Part shown: in pieces, positions 1-7,823 of the stretch
Numbering within the stretch: the stretch's first letter is position 1
Layout of the letters: each line of letters begins with the position of its first letter
Assembly: GCA_021803025.1 (NCBI GenBank)
Contig: JAJZQV010000012.1
Coordinates: 1 to 50,691, forward strand
Direction: 5' to 3'
DNA length: 50,691 bases
Source of the DNA: Actinomycetes bacterium
GTDB lineage: Bacteria; Actinomycetota; Actinomycetes; Propionibacteriales; Propionibacteriaceae
Notes under the pieces: model-generated
Seen by the model: only the letters and a program-made list of their open reading frames with translations
Databases searched by the model: none
What the model was told of the DNA's origin: nothing
Translations under genes and position numbers: made by a program

Positions 1-102
1 AAGCCGCCAAAACCGCCACCTTCACTACATCCACGAACACCTGAAAACGACCCGAACCCCGTAGTCACACCAGGAATCCGTCCTCATCGCGTGCAAAACT
101 CA
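1..102 (+). mobile_element. Right end of an insertion sequence with transposase C-terminus
   Basis: Bases 2-64 read as an open frame ending NRHLHYIHEHLKTTRTP and a TAG stop, which looks like the last residues of a transposase whose body lies outside the window. The element seems to end with CTCA at about base 102, because from 103 the sequence is continuous host hydrolase coding on the other strand. An end in CA fits IS elements of the TG...CA type such as IS3 relatives. The family is not recognised from so short a piece; the IS call rests mainly on the abrupt truncation of the neighbouring gene. Confidence 0.45.
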
Positions 103-944
103 GGCGACGTGACCATGAGGATCGGACAGTCGATGGCCAACCCGGCCGAGACCTTGTCGTGGCCGGCGATGACGGCGGTCAGCCATGCCGAGCGGGTCGG
201 GTTGGACGGGCTGCGCTTCAGCTCGGGGTCGTACGACCACGTGCCGTCACCGAGTGTCTCGAGCGTACGGGCGTAGAAGCCGTTGTCGGGCAGGGGAAGG
301 ACGAACGTGCCCGCCCGCGTGGCGAGCCCCCGGACGATCGGTGGCACGAGGGCGCGGATGAGCGCCGATCCCTGCAGGTCGATCCACGGTGAGTTGAGGA
401 CGAGTCCGGCGAGGGTGTGCGGGTGCCTGTCGGCCCACAACGCTCCGATCAGACCTCCGGTGGAGTGCGCGTACAGCACGACGCTCTCGTGGCGGCTCGC
501 AACCTCCTCGACCGCGGCGTCGATCTCGAGGTCGTACTCGCCCAGGTCCTCGATGTAGCCGGCCATCATGCCGGCGCGGAGGCTCCGTCCGTACCGCCTG
601 AGGTCGAGGGCGTAGAAGTCGTAGCCCAGCTCGTCCCACCACGTGGCGACGTGGGTCTGGAAGAAGTAGTCGTTCCAGCCGTGGAGGTACAGGACGGCGC
701 GGTCGTGGCGGAGCGTTGCGCGGCGTACGAGGGTCGCGACGAGCGTGTCGTCCCCGACCTCGGGGTCGACCTCCTCGGGGTGGCGCCGCACGCCCGCCAG
801 CTCCAGGTCGCGTGCCTGGTAGCCGGGGAGCAGCTCGTCCTCGCGCCAGGCATGCCAGACGACATGGGCAGGCTGTGGAGTGTCGAGGGGCGCGGTGTCA
901 CCGACATGCCCGTCCGTCGTCGCGCTCTCGCTCTGGGAGGTCAC
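84..944 (-). pseudogene. Alpha/beta hydrolase (serine lipase-like), 3' end cut off by an insertion
   Basis: The 286-residue reading frame has an alpha/beta hydrolase core: strand and oxyanion region YLHGWND, nucleophile elbow AHSTGG, and the strand PILMVTS near the end, which in this fold precedes the loop carrying the acid residue. The frame then runs into foreign bases, adds PEFCTR and stops. The catalytic acid and histidine that should follow are therefore missing, and the product is very likely inactive. It starts with ATG at 944, 15 bases after DUF3073, so the two are probably co-transcribed. The intact family is about 330-350 residues. Substrate is unknown; related proteins are monoacylglycerol-lipase-like. 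Confidence 0.75.
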
Positions 945-959
945 GGGGACGACAGAGAG

Positions 960-1184
960 CTAGCCCGAACGGCGCAGGGGCCAGGACTCGTCGTCGTCCT
1001 CGTCCTCGTCGAGCTCGTCCGCATCATCGTCATAGGCATCGGCGAGATCGGCGTACTGGTCCGGGATCCCGTCCGACGGACTGCGAAGCTCACGCTCCAG
1101 CGATGAGAAGTCCGTGGATACCGACCTGTACTTCAGTTCTCTGGCGACTTTCGTCTGCTTCGCCTTCGCACGGCCGCGCCCCAT
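960..1184 (-). CDS. DUF3073 family small acidic protein
   Basis: A 74-residue protein with the conserved basic start MGRGRAKAKQTKVARELKY, a SLERELR segment and a strongly acidic tail (a run of D/E from about residue 50). This matches DUF3073, a short actinobacterial family of unknown function often found beside purM and purF, as here. A GGCGAGGGGG stretch upstream of the ATG can serve as ribosome binding site. A nearly identical 26-base start region recurs at 28684-28709. Function cannot be inferred beyond the conserved neighbourhood. Confidence 0.85.
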   Translation of the reverse strand: MGRGRAKAKQTKVARELKYRSVSTDFSSLERELRSPSDGIPDQYADLADAYDDDADELDEDEDDDESWPLRRSG

Positions 1185-1203
1185 AGAGCCAGCCCCCTCG
1201 CCT
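1178..1203 (-). repeat. 26-bp leader/start sequence, copy 1 of 2
   Basis: This stretch covers the first bases of the DUF3073 gene and its probable ribosome binding site. It matches 28684-28709 at 25 of 26 bases, in the same orientation relative to an ATGGGGC start. Confidence 0.6.
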
Positions 1204-1329
1204 GTGATCGCTCGCGGAGTGGCCGCGGCACATTGTTGTCAGTTCGTGAGGCACAGATTACCGGAGCACAACCGATCCACCAACCTTGATCGACAGCGAT
1301 CTTCCGGGTGCAGCAGAGGCCCGCTGCCC

Positions 1330-1342
1330 GCGCCTGAGGCGC
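1330..1342 (-). terminator. Short hairpin after purM
   Basis: GCGCC-TGA-GGCGC forms a perfect 5-bp stem 11 bases downstream of the purM stop. It has no U-tract, as is usual for actinobacterial terminators, so the call is tentative. The rest of 1185-1352 holds no other feature I can support. Confidence 0.35.
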
Positions 1343-1352
1343 GAACGCTGGG

Positions 1353-2405
1353 TCAGTCCCCGTGGACGCCGTCGAGGCGTACGGAGCCGTTCCCGTGGTG
1401 GATCTCGCCGCAGACCCAGGACACGATCCCTCGCTCGGTGAGGACCCGCTGCGCCGCGTCCACGGACGTCTGCGGGAGGACGAGCGCCATGCCGACGCCC
1501 ATGTTGAGCGTCGCCTCGATGTCCGGCTGGGACACGTCGCCCAGCCGCTGCACCAGGCCGAAGACCGGAGCGGGAGCCCAGGTGGCTCTGTCGAGGCGGG
1601 CGGTGACGGTCGCGGGCAGCACGCGTGCGAGGTTGTTCGCGAGACCGCCTCCCGTGATGTGGCTCATCGAGTGCACCTCAGTCGCACGGACGACCGCGAG
1701 GACGTCGGCTGCGTACACGCGCGTCGGCTCGAGGAGCTCCTCGCCGAGCGTGCGGCCCAGCTCGGGGACGTAGCCGTCCAGCCGGAGCCCGGCCTGCTCG
1801 AGCAGGACGTGGCGGACGAGCGAGTAGCCGTTCGAGTGGAGGCCGCTCGAGGCGAGTGCGAGAACGACGTCGCCCGCGACCACCCGGTCCGGTCCCAGCA
1901 TCTCGTCCGCCTCGACGACGCCGGTCGTGGCACCCGCGAGGTCGTACTCGTCGGCCGCCAGAAGCCCGGGGTGCTCGGCGGTCTCCCCGCCCAGCAGCGA
2001 CGCCCCGGCCGCGGTGCAGGCCGCCGCGATGCCCGACACGATCGCGGCGATGCGCTCGGGGACGAGGGTGCCGCACGCGATGTAGTCGGTGACGAAGAGC
2101 GGCTCGGCGCCGACGACGACGAGGTCGTCGACGAGCATTCCCACGAGGTCCCAGCCGATCGTGTCGTGCTTGTCGAGCGCTTGGGCGATCGCCACCTTGG
2201 TCCCGACGCCGTCGGTGGAGGTGGCGAGGACAGGACGCCGGTACGCCTTGAACGCCGACGCGTCGAAGAGCCCTGCGAAACCACCGATGCCGCCGATCAC
2301 CTCCGGCCTGTGCGTCGCCTTCACCGCCGACGACATGAGCTTCACGGCTCGGTCGCCCGCCTCGATGTCGACACCGGCCTTCGCGTACGCAGACTGGCGA
2401 CTCAT
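1353..2405 (-). CDS. purM: Phosphoribosylformylglycinamidine cyclo-ligase (AIR synthetase)
   Basis: PurM closes the imidazole ring of FGAM to aminoimidazole ribotide with ATP, the fifth step of de novo purine synthesis. The 350-residue length is normal. The start MSRQSAYAKAGVDIEAG, the GIGGFAGLFD motif, the TDGVGTK nucleotide-binding motif, GWDLVGMLVDDL and the HITGGGL motif are all present. The ATG at 2405 overlaps the purF stop in an ATGA arrangement, which implies translational coupling and fixes the start. DUF3073 follows downstream. No damage is visible. Confidence 0.97.
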   Translation of the reverse strand: MSRQSAYAKAGVDIEAGDRAVKLMSSAVKATHRPEVIGGIGGFAGLFDASAFKAYRRPVLATSTDGVGTKVAIAQALDKHDTIGWDLVGMLVDDLVVVGAEPLFVTDYIACGTLVPERIAAIVSGIAAACTAAGASLLGGETAEHPGLLAADEYDLAGATTGVVEADEMLGPDRVVAGDVVLALASSGLHSNGYSLVRHVLLEQAGLRLDGYVPELGRTLGEELLEPTRVYAADVLAVVRATEVHSMSHITGGGLANNLARVLPATVTARLDRATWAPAPVFGLVQRLGDVSQPDIEATLNMGVGMALVLPQTSVDAAQRVLTERGIVSWVCGEIHHGNGSVRLDGVHGD

Positions 2406-3865
2406 GCGTTCCCCCTCAGTCCCAGGGCTCGGGCCGCCGGCGGTACGGCCACGGGGTAGACGCCGTCGAAGCAGGCGCGGCACAGCCGGTCCTTGGCGAT
2501 GCCCGTCGAGGCGACGAGCCCGTCGAGCGAGATGTAGCCGAGCGTGTCGGCGCCGATCGAGGTCGTGATCTCCTCGACCGACATGCCGGGTGCGATGAGC
2601 TCGGCCCGGGTGGCGAAGTCGATGCCGTAGAAGCACGGCCACTCGACCGGCGGCGAGCTGATCCGCACGTGCACCTCGGCGGCGCCCGCCTCCCGCAGCA
2701 TCCGGACGAGCGCCCGCTGCGTGTTGCCCCGCACGATCGAGTCGTCGACGACGACGAGCCGCTTGCCCTCGATGACGTCCCGCAGCGGGTTGAGCTTGAG
2801 CCGGATACCGAGCTGACGGATCGTCTGGGAAGGCTGGATGAACGTTCGCCCGACGTACGAGTTCTTGACCAGCCCCACCCCGTACGGGATCCTCGACGCC
2901 TCCGCATACCCGATCGCGGCCGGCGTGCCCGACTCCGGGACGGGGATGACGAGGTCCGCGTCCACGGGGTGCTCCATGGCGAGCGTCCGGCCGATCTCGA
3001 CGCGTACGGAGTGCACCCGCCTGTTGGCGATGCGCGTGTCGGGGCGCGACAGGTACACGTACTCGAACAGGCAGCCCTTCGGGTGGGCCTCGGCGACGCG
3101 CACGCTCCTCACGCCGGACTCGTCGATCTGGATCATCTCGCCCGGCTCGATCTCCCGTGTGAACGTCGCGCCCACGATGTCGAGGGCCGCCGTCTCGGAG
3201 GCGACGACCCAGCCGTTCTCGAGGCGGCCGAGAACGAGCGGGTGGATGCCCTGCGGGTCGCGCGCCGCGTACAGGGCGTTCTCCGTCATGAACACCAGGC
3301 AGTACGCGCCGCGCAGCCGGGGCAGAAGGTCCAGCGCGGCGTCCCAGAGCGTCACGTCCCGGTACGTGCCGAACAGGCCGCTGACCAGGGAGGTGTCGTT
3401 GGTGGAGTCGAGCGAGACCTTGTGCGGGACGGGCTCCGCCGAGTCTCTCTCGTGGAGCAGGGCCTCGAGCTCGTCGGTGTTCGTGAGGTTGCCGTTGTGG
3501 GCGAGCGCCAGGTTCCCGGTCTCCAGCGACCGGAACGTGGGCTGCGCGTTGTTCCAGGTGCTCGAGCCAGTCGTGGAGTAGCGGGTGTGGCCGATGGCGA
3601 GGTGGCCGGTCAGCGACGCGAGGGTGGACTCGTCGAAAACCTGCGACACGAGACCCATGTCCTTGAAGACCATGATCCGGTTGCCATTGCTCACGGCGAT
3701 GCCTGCGGACTCCTGGCCGCGGTGCTGCAGCGCGTACAGGCCGTAGTAGGTCAGCTTCGCGACGTCCTCGTTCGGGGCCCAGACGCCGAAGACCCCGCAT
3801 GCGTCGCGGGGACCCGGGGAGTCGGTGTCGTGCTCGTCCGTCAGTCGTCCGTCTCCGCGCAGCAC
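2402..3865 (-). CDS. purF: Amidophosphoribosyltransferase (glutamine PRPP amidotransferase)
   Basis: PurF makes phosphoribosylamine from PRPP and glutamine, the committed step of purine synthesis. From a GTG at 3865 it has 487 residues. A short propeptide precedes Cys23 in DACGVFGVW, which becomes the N-terminal nucleophile of the glutaminase domain. The phosphoribosyltransferase domain carries VVVDDSIVRGNTQRAL. A longer open frame to 4096 has no family similarity. The GTG is preferred because TAGGCT lies 7 bases upstream with no Shine-Dalgarno, fitting a leaderless message. It overlaps purM by four bases and forms a purF-purM operon. Confidence 0.96.
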   Translation of the reverse strand: MLRGDGRLTDEHDTDSPGPRDACGVFGVWAPNEDVAKLTYYGLYALQHRGQESAGIAVSNGNRIMVFKDMGLVSQVFDESTLASLTGHLAIGHTRYSTTGSSTWNNAQPTFRSLETGNLALAHNGNLTNTDELEALLHERDSAEPVPHKVSLDSTNDTSLVSGLFGTYRDVTLWDAALDLLPRLRGAYCLVFMTENALYAARDPQGIHPLVLGRLENGWVVASETAALDIVGATFTREIEPGEMIQIDESGVRSVRVAEAHPKGCLFEYVYLSRPDTRIANRRVHSVRVEIGRTLAMEHPVDADLVIPVPESGTPAAIGYAEASRIPYGVGLVKNSYVGRTFIQPSQTIRQLGIRLKLNPLRDVIEGKRLVVVDDSIVRGNTQRALVRMLREAGAAEVHVRISSPPVEWPCFYGIDFATRAELIAPGMSVEEITTSIGADTLGYISLDGLVASTGIAKDRLCRACFDGVYPVAVPPAARALGLRGNA

Positions 3866-3872
3866 GGGGCTC

Positions 3873-3878
3873 AGCCTA
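3873..3878 (-). promoter_or_regulatory. -10 element for leaderless purF
   Basis: On the minus strand TAGGCT is followed by 7 bases and the GTG start of purF. This geometry recurs before many genes in the window. Confidence 0.6.
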
Positions 3879-4041
3879 ACAAGGACACCGGGACCGCGAC
3901 CGCCGCGCCCACCAGGCGCCCCGTCCGGTGGCGCCGGTCCAAGGTGGCCGCGTGCGGGTGGCGCCGGACACGGTCTTCGTCCCAAGACCGCGCCGCACGG
4001 CCCGTCGGCGGTGAACCTGACATTCCCGGTGAGTGCGCGGG

Positions 4042-4599
4042 TCAGTTGTCGCCGTCGGTGGCGACGGTGCTCTGCTGCGGGACCCCGTCTACGCACGAGG
4101 CCTTCATGTCGGTGCCCTCACCCACACGCTCGAATGACACGTCCACCCGGTCGGCGCCGTGCCGCCCGGTCTCGACCCGCCAGCCGTCCAGAGGCCTGGC
4201 GTACTCGAGCGTGATCACCTGACCCTGGCATGACAGTGAGACAGTCCCTCCCGGGACGGTCCAGGTACGGACGACGGGAGTCGCGGTGATCGTGGGCGCT
4301 GTCCTGGAGGGCTGCGGCGAGCTCTGGGCCACGGACCCCTCGGAGGCCGGTCGCGTGGTCCTCGGCCCGGGGTCTGCGGACCGCGACGGCGTTGCCGCGG
4401 GGGTGGCCGAGGTCGGAACGGGGGTGGCCGTCGCGCTGCCGAGCCGTGCGGAGACCTGGGGGGCCGACAGGACGTGCGTGGACTCGCCGACGCTGAAGAC
4501 CGCCACCGCCCGCCATACCACGACGCTCGTCACCGCCGTCGCCAGGACCCAGGAGGCGGCGGCCACGGCGGTGATCCGCCCACCTGATGCCTTGGCCAC
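4042..4599 (-). CDS. Membrane-anchored exported protein, unknown function
   Basis: From a GTG at 4599 with AAGGA about 7 bases upstream, the protein has 185 residues. A single hydrophobic helix lies at about residues 10-30 (AVAAASWVLATAVTSVVVW). A Thr/Pro/Ala-rich spacer of roughly 60 residues follows, then a C-terminal domain with two cysteines (SLSCQG and KASCVDG) that could form a disulfide outside the cell. It is divergent from the response-regulator gene at 4710 with about 110 bases between, so it could be a target of that system. I recognise no family. Longer upstream frames overlap the divergent promoter and are unlikely. Confidence 0.6.
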   Translation of the reverse strand: MAKASGGRITAVAAASWVLATAVTSVVVWRAVAVFSVGESTHVLSAPQVSARLGSATATPVPTSATPAATPSRSADPGPRTTRPASEGSVAQSSPQPSRTAPTITATPVVRTWTVPGGTVSLSCQGQVITLEYARPLDGWRVETGRHGADRVDVSFERVGEGTDMKASCVDGVPQQSTVATDGDN

Positions 4600-4709
4600 G
4601 CCACCATCCTTGCCGACACGCCTCCAAGGCGCGGTTAACGAGCCGAGAAATCCACGTCGGATCACTCGACATGCTCCCGGGAGGGGACTCCATGCCATAG
4701 CGTCGGCTC

Positions 4710-5390
4710 GTGTCCAACGTGCTGATTATCGAGGATGACGCGACGATCCGTACGGCAGTGATCCGCGCGCTCAGCGCGCGGGGACATTCGGCGATGTCGA
4801 CTCCGACCGCGCTCGAGGGACTGCAGCAGATCATCGCCCAGACGCCTGACGTCGTGCTGCTCGACCTTGGGCTGCCGGACCTTGACGGCAGGGCGCTGCT
4901 CGCGATGATCCGTGCGGTCAGCAGTGTCCCGGTCATCGTCGTCAGTGCCCGCGATGACGGGCCGGAGATCGTCGGGGCGCTCGATGCAGGCGCCGATGAC
5001 TACCTCGTCAAGCCCTTCGCCGCGGACCAGCTCGAGGCACGGATCCGCGCTGTCCTGCGTCGTGTGGAGACCCAGACCCAGGCCGGCCCCGTCATCGTCG
5101 GAGGCCTCGTCATCGATGATCTCGCCCGTACGGCCTTCCTCGACGGCCGCGCCCTGGAGCTCAGCCCCAAGGAGTTCGACCTTCTCTCGTACCTGTCCCA
5201 GCGACCGGGCGTCGTCATCTCCAAGCGCGAGATCCTCGCCGAGGTATGGCACCTCCCGTACGGCGGTGCCGACAAGACGGTCGACGTCCACCTGCACTGG
5301 CTCCGCCGCAAGCTCGGCGAGTCCGCCGACCAGCCTGTCTACCTGCATCGCGTACGGGGCGTGGGCGTGAAGCTGGTCGCCCCCTCGTGA
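4710..5390 (+). CDS. OmpR/PhoB-type response regulator
   Basis: 226 residues. The receiver domain (about 1-115) has the acidic pair EDD at 8-10, the phospho-acceptor Asp52 in LLDLGLPD and the conserved Lys in YLVKPF. The DNA-binding winged helix (about 130-224) has LSPKEFDLL and the RGVGVKL end. The GTG start at 4710 has TAGCGT six bases upstream and no Shine-Dalgarno, so the message is probably leaderless. The stop overlaps the kinase start by four bases (GTGA), making this the partner of the next gene. The regulated genes may be the neighbouring exported protein and the flavin-related remnant downstream. Confidence 0.93.
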   Translation: MSNVLIIEDDATIRTAVIRALSARGHSAMSTPTALEGLQQIIAQTPDVVLLDLGLPDLDGRALLAMIRAVSSVPVIVVSARDDGPEIVGALDAGADDYLVKPFAADQLEARIRAVLRRVETQTQAGPVIVGGLVIDDLARTAFLDGRALELSPKEFDLLSYLSQRPGVVISKREILAEVWHLPYGGADKTVDVHLHWLRRKLGESADQPVYLHRVRGVGVKLVAPS

Positions 5391-6658
5391 GAAGCCTGCT
5401 CGTGCGGTACGGGTTGGCGGTGACCTCCATCGTGCTCATCGCCTTCCTCGTGCCGCTCGGCATCATGGCCCAGTCGCTGACCGAGGAGAGGGCGTTGGCT
5501 GCTGGGCGTCAAGACGCCCAGCAGGTGGCGCTGTTCGTCGGCGATACCCAACGGCTGGTCGCCACTCTCACCGACGTGAACTCGGGAGAGCGACGCACGA
5601 CGGTCTTCACCCCCTCCGGTCAGACGCTCGGGGAGCCCGCACCCCTGACGGCCTCCGTCCAGCTCGCGCGGACAGGGCGTGCGTTCACGGCCACGACGAC
5701 CGGCGGCGCCGAGGTCCTCGTCCCCGTGGCGGGCGCCGGTGGGACCACCGTCGTCTCTACGTTCGTGCCTGACAGCCAGCTCCATGCCGGCCTCCTTCGG
5801 GCCTGGCTCACCCTGGCAGGGGTCGGGGTCGCGCTGCTGCTCGTCACGGCTCTCGCCGGCCACCGCATCGCCTCCGGGCTGTCCCGCTCCGTGAGCGACC
5901 TCGCCGACGTGGCCCAACGGCTCGGCGCCGGAGAGCTCACCGCACGCGTGGAGCCGTCCGGGCCTGCGGAGGTCCGCTCGGTGGGCACTGTGCTCAACGA
6001 GCTGGGCGAGCAGGTCGACAACCTCCTGGCGGACGAGCGGGAGCTCGTCGCCGATCTGTCCCACCGCCTCCGGACACCGATCACGGCACTGCGCCTCGAC
6101 GCCGAGACCCTTGCCGACCCCGAGGAGCGGGAGCGCATGGGCGCTCACGTCGCAGAGCTGGTCGCAGCCGTCGACACCGTCATCGAGGCGGCGCGCTCCC
6201 ACCGTCGTCGCGCGCCCGTGAGGAGCGATGCCGCCCAGGTCGTACGGGACCGTGCGAAGTTCTGGTCCGTCTTGGCGGCCTCTCAGGGCCGTCCCTTCTC
6301 GCTCGACGTCTGCGACAGCTCGGCCGTCGTCGCGGTGGGGGCCGAGGAGCTCGGCGCCGGCCTGGACGTGGTCCTCGACAACGTCTTCAAGCACACGGAG
6401 CCGGGCTCTCCGCTGTCGATGTCCGTGACGGCCGACTCGGACACGGTCAGAGTCGTGGTCGCAGACGCGGGTCCGGGCATGCCGGACGTGAAGCTCGCGA
6501 GTCGTGGACGGTCCGGAACCGGGTCGACGGGCCTCGGCATGGACGTGGCGCGACGTACCGCCGAGCGTGCCGGAGGCGACCTTGAGCTCGGTCCCGGGCT
6601 CGATGGGCGCGGACTCTCTGTCACACTTCGCCTGCCCAGTGCCTTAGCCAAGCTTTAG
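5387..6658 (+). CDS. Sensor histidine kinase
   Basis: The GTG at 5387 overlaps the regulator stop and gives 423 residues. The first membrane helix is at about 9-28, an extracytoplasmic sensor of about 110 residues follows, and the second helix is at about 138-157. Then come a HAMP linker, the HisKA dimerisation domain with His226 in DLSHRLRTP, and a HATPase domain with N-box VVLDNVFKH, G1 box DAGPGMPD and G2 box GSTGLGMDVA. All catalytic motifs are present. The signal is unknown. An in-frame extension back to 5246 lies inside the regulator gene and is rejected. Confidence 0.93.
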   Translation: MRSLLVRYGLAVTSIVLIAFLVPLGIMAQSLTEERALAAGRQDAQQVALFVGDTQRLVATLTDVNSGERRTTVFTPSGQTLGEPAPLTASVQLARTGRAFTATTTGGAEVLVPVAGAGGTTVVSTFVPDSQLHAGLLRAWLTLAGVGVALLLVTALAGHRIASGLSRSVSDLADVAQRLGAGELTARVEPSGPAEVRSVGTVLNELGEQVDNLLADERELVADLSHRLRTPITALRLDAETLADPEERERMGAHVAELVAAVDTVIEAARSHRRRAPVRSDAAQVVRDRAKFWSVLAASQGRPFSLDVCDSSAVVAVGAEELGAGLDVVLDNVFKHTEPGSPLSMSVTADSDTVRVVVADAGPGMPDVKLASRGRSGTGSTGLGMDVARRTAERAGGDLELGPGLDGRGLSVTLRLPSALAKL

Positions 6659-6746
6659 TCCTCGATTGCACCGCTCCTGTACGAGTGGCCGTCAGGATGT
6701 CTGCAACGACGCCGCACAAGCGTCCGCGGATGTGAAGGAGCCCCCC

Positions 6747-7244
6747 ATGAATCGCATCTCACGTACCGGACTTGCAACGCTCGGAGCCGTCGCCGTCGTC
6801 GCCGTGGGCGGCCTCGGGATGGCCTACGCCACGACGCCGAGCGGCCTGCAGGCTCAGGCCAGCGCGACTCCCCAGGACAACCAGGTCGAGGCACTCAACC
6901 GGACCGCCCAGGGCATGCAGTCGGAGGCGGCCACCGTCGAAAGCACGCTGTCGGTGACAAGCTCGGCCAGCCCGTCCGAGAGCACCGAGCCGAGCGACAG
7001 CCCGTCCGAGAGCACCGAGCCGAGCGACAGCCCGGTCGAGAGCACCGAGCCGAGCGACGACCCGTCGGAGACCGCCGAGCCCTCCGACCGGCCCACTGCG
7101 GTCGAGCCGACGGCCCACGAGACGAACGCCCAGACCCAGCCACTGGCGCACAGTGAGGCCGACGGCCACGACCAGGCCGGCAGCCACCCCGAGGCCGAGC
7201 ACCTCGAGACCGGCGGCTCGGATACCGACGGAGCGCATGACTGA
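6747..7244 (+). CDS. Exported Ser/Glu/Pro repeat protein
   Basis: The 165-residue protein starts with ATG at 6747 behind a clear AAGGAG site. It has a signal peptide (about residues 1-30, LATLGAVAVVAVGGLGMAYA) and a long disordered region. The decapeptide SPSESTEPSD and variants repeat about four times at roughly residues 75-115. The tail is rich in His, Asp and Glu, which might bind metal. There is no FMN-binding motif. It follows the kinase gene by 88 bases, and its end overlaps the start of the ApbE-like remnant (ATGACTGA), so it belongs to that operon. Function is unknown; by position it stands where FMN-binding proteins often lie in such operons. Confidence 0.75.
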   Translation: MNRISRTGLATLGAVAVVAVGGLGMAYATTPSGLQAQASATPQDNQVEALNRTAQGMQSEAATVESTLSVTSSASPSESTEPSDSPSESTEPSDSPVESTEPSDDPSETAEPSDRPTAVEPTAHETNAQTQPLAHSEADGHDQAGSHPEAEHLETGGSDTDGAHD

Positions 7245-7760
7245 CCCGACGACCACCGCCCGGCGCGTGGCCGCCCGGGCCGTCATCCCCACCTCGGTGG
7301 CGGTGTTCGGCGCCGGCCTCGCCCGGGCGAACGGCCACGACCCGAGCGCGCCCTCCTTGTCGTCGACGCCACGTACTCGAGCACGGAGCCTCCCATTGTC
7401 GCGCTGTGGGGACACCCCTACGCGTCCGGTGGATCTCTCGTCGACCCGCGCAGCCAGACGCCCGGAGGCGCGGGCCTCGCGGCGGTCACGGTGCTCCATC
7501 CCGACCCCGCCTGGGTGCAGGTGTGGTCCAAGACCCTCTACCTCGCCGTCCTAGCCGGAGTCGCCGCCTCGGCACAGACGCTGGACCTCGCAGCGGCATG
7601 GGTCACCGTCGACGGCGAAGTCGGGCTCTCCGAGGCGATCCGTCCCTTCGTCCTATGGCAGGTCAGACGCGAAGACGCTTGGAGGCGTAACTGGCTCGCT
7701 CTGCTCGCGCTGGGGGCCGGACTCACGGCCCATCTCAGCGCCGAGGTGTGGGGCATGCGC
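7237..7760 (+). pseudogene. Decayed ApbE-like FAD:protein FMN transferase
   Basis: An ATG at 7237 overlaps the previous stop, as for a coupled gene, but that frame soon loses any family likeness. From about 7345 another frame (no start nearby) reads ALLVVDATYS, then GGSLVDPRSQTP, LAAVTVLHPDPAWVQVWSKT and a WVTVDGEVGLSEA end. This resembles the C-terminal half of ApbE enzymes (DPRTG, a VWS(K/T) motif and a DG strand). The FAD-binding front half is absent and the frame has no proper stop before running over the convergent peptidase gene. I read this as a deleted and frameshifted gene. The family assignment comes from motif memory and is moderate. Confidence 0.5.
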
Positions 7761-7823
7761 CGTCCGTACCGCGGCCGGGTTCCCCCGTCCGAGCGGGCCC
7801 TCGCTCTCAGCCTGTGCACAGCC

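Noticed and set aside
2669-4222. 517-codon plus-strand open frame over purF
   Set aside because: It is antisense to purF, which has full family motifs. Long antisense frames are expected at this GC content and this one has no domain pattern.
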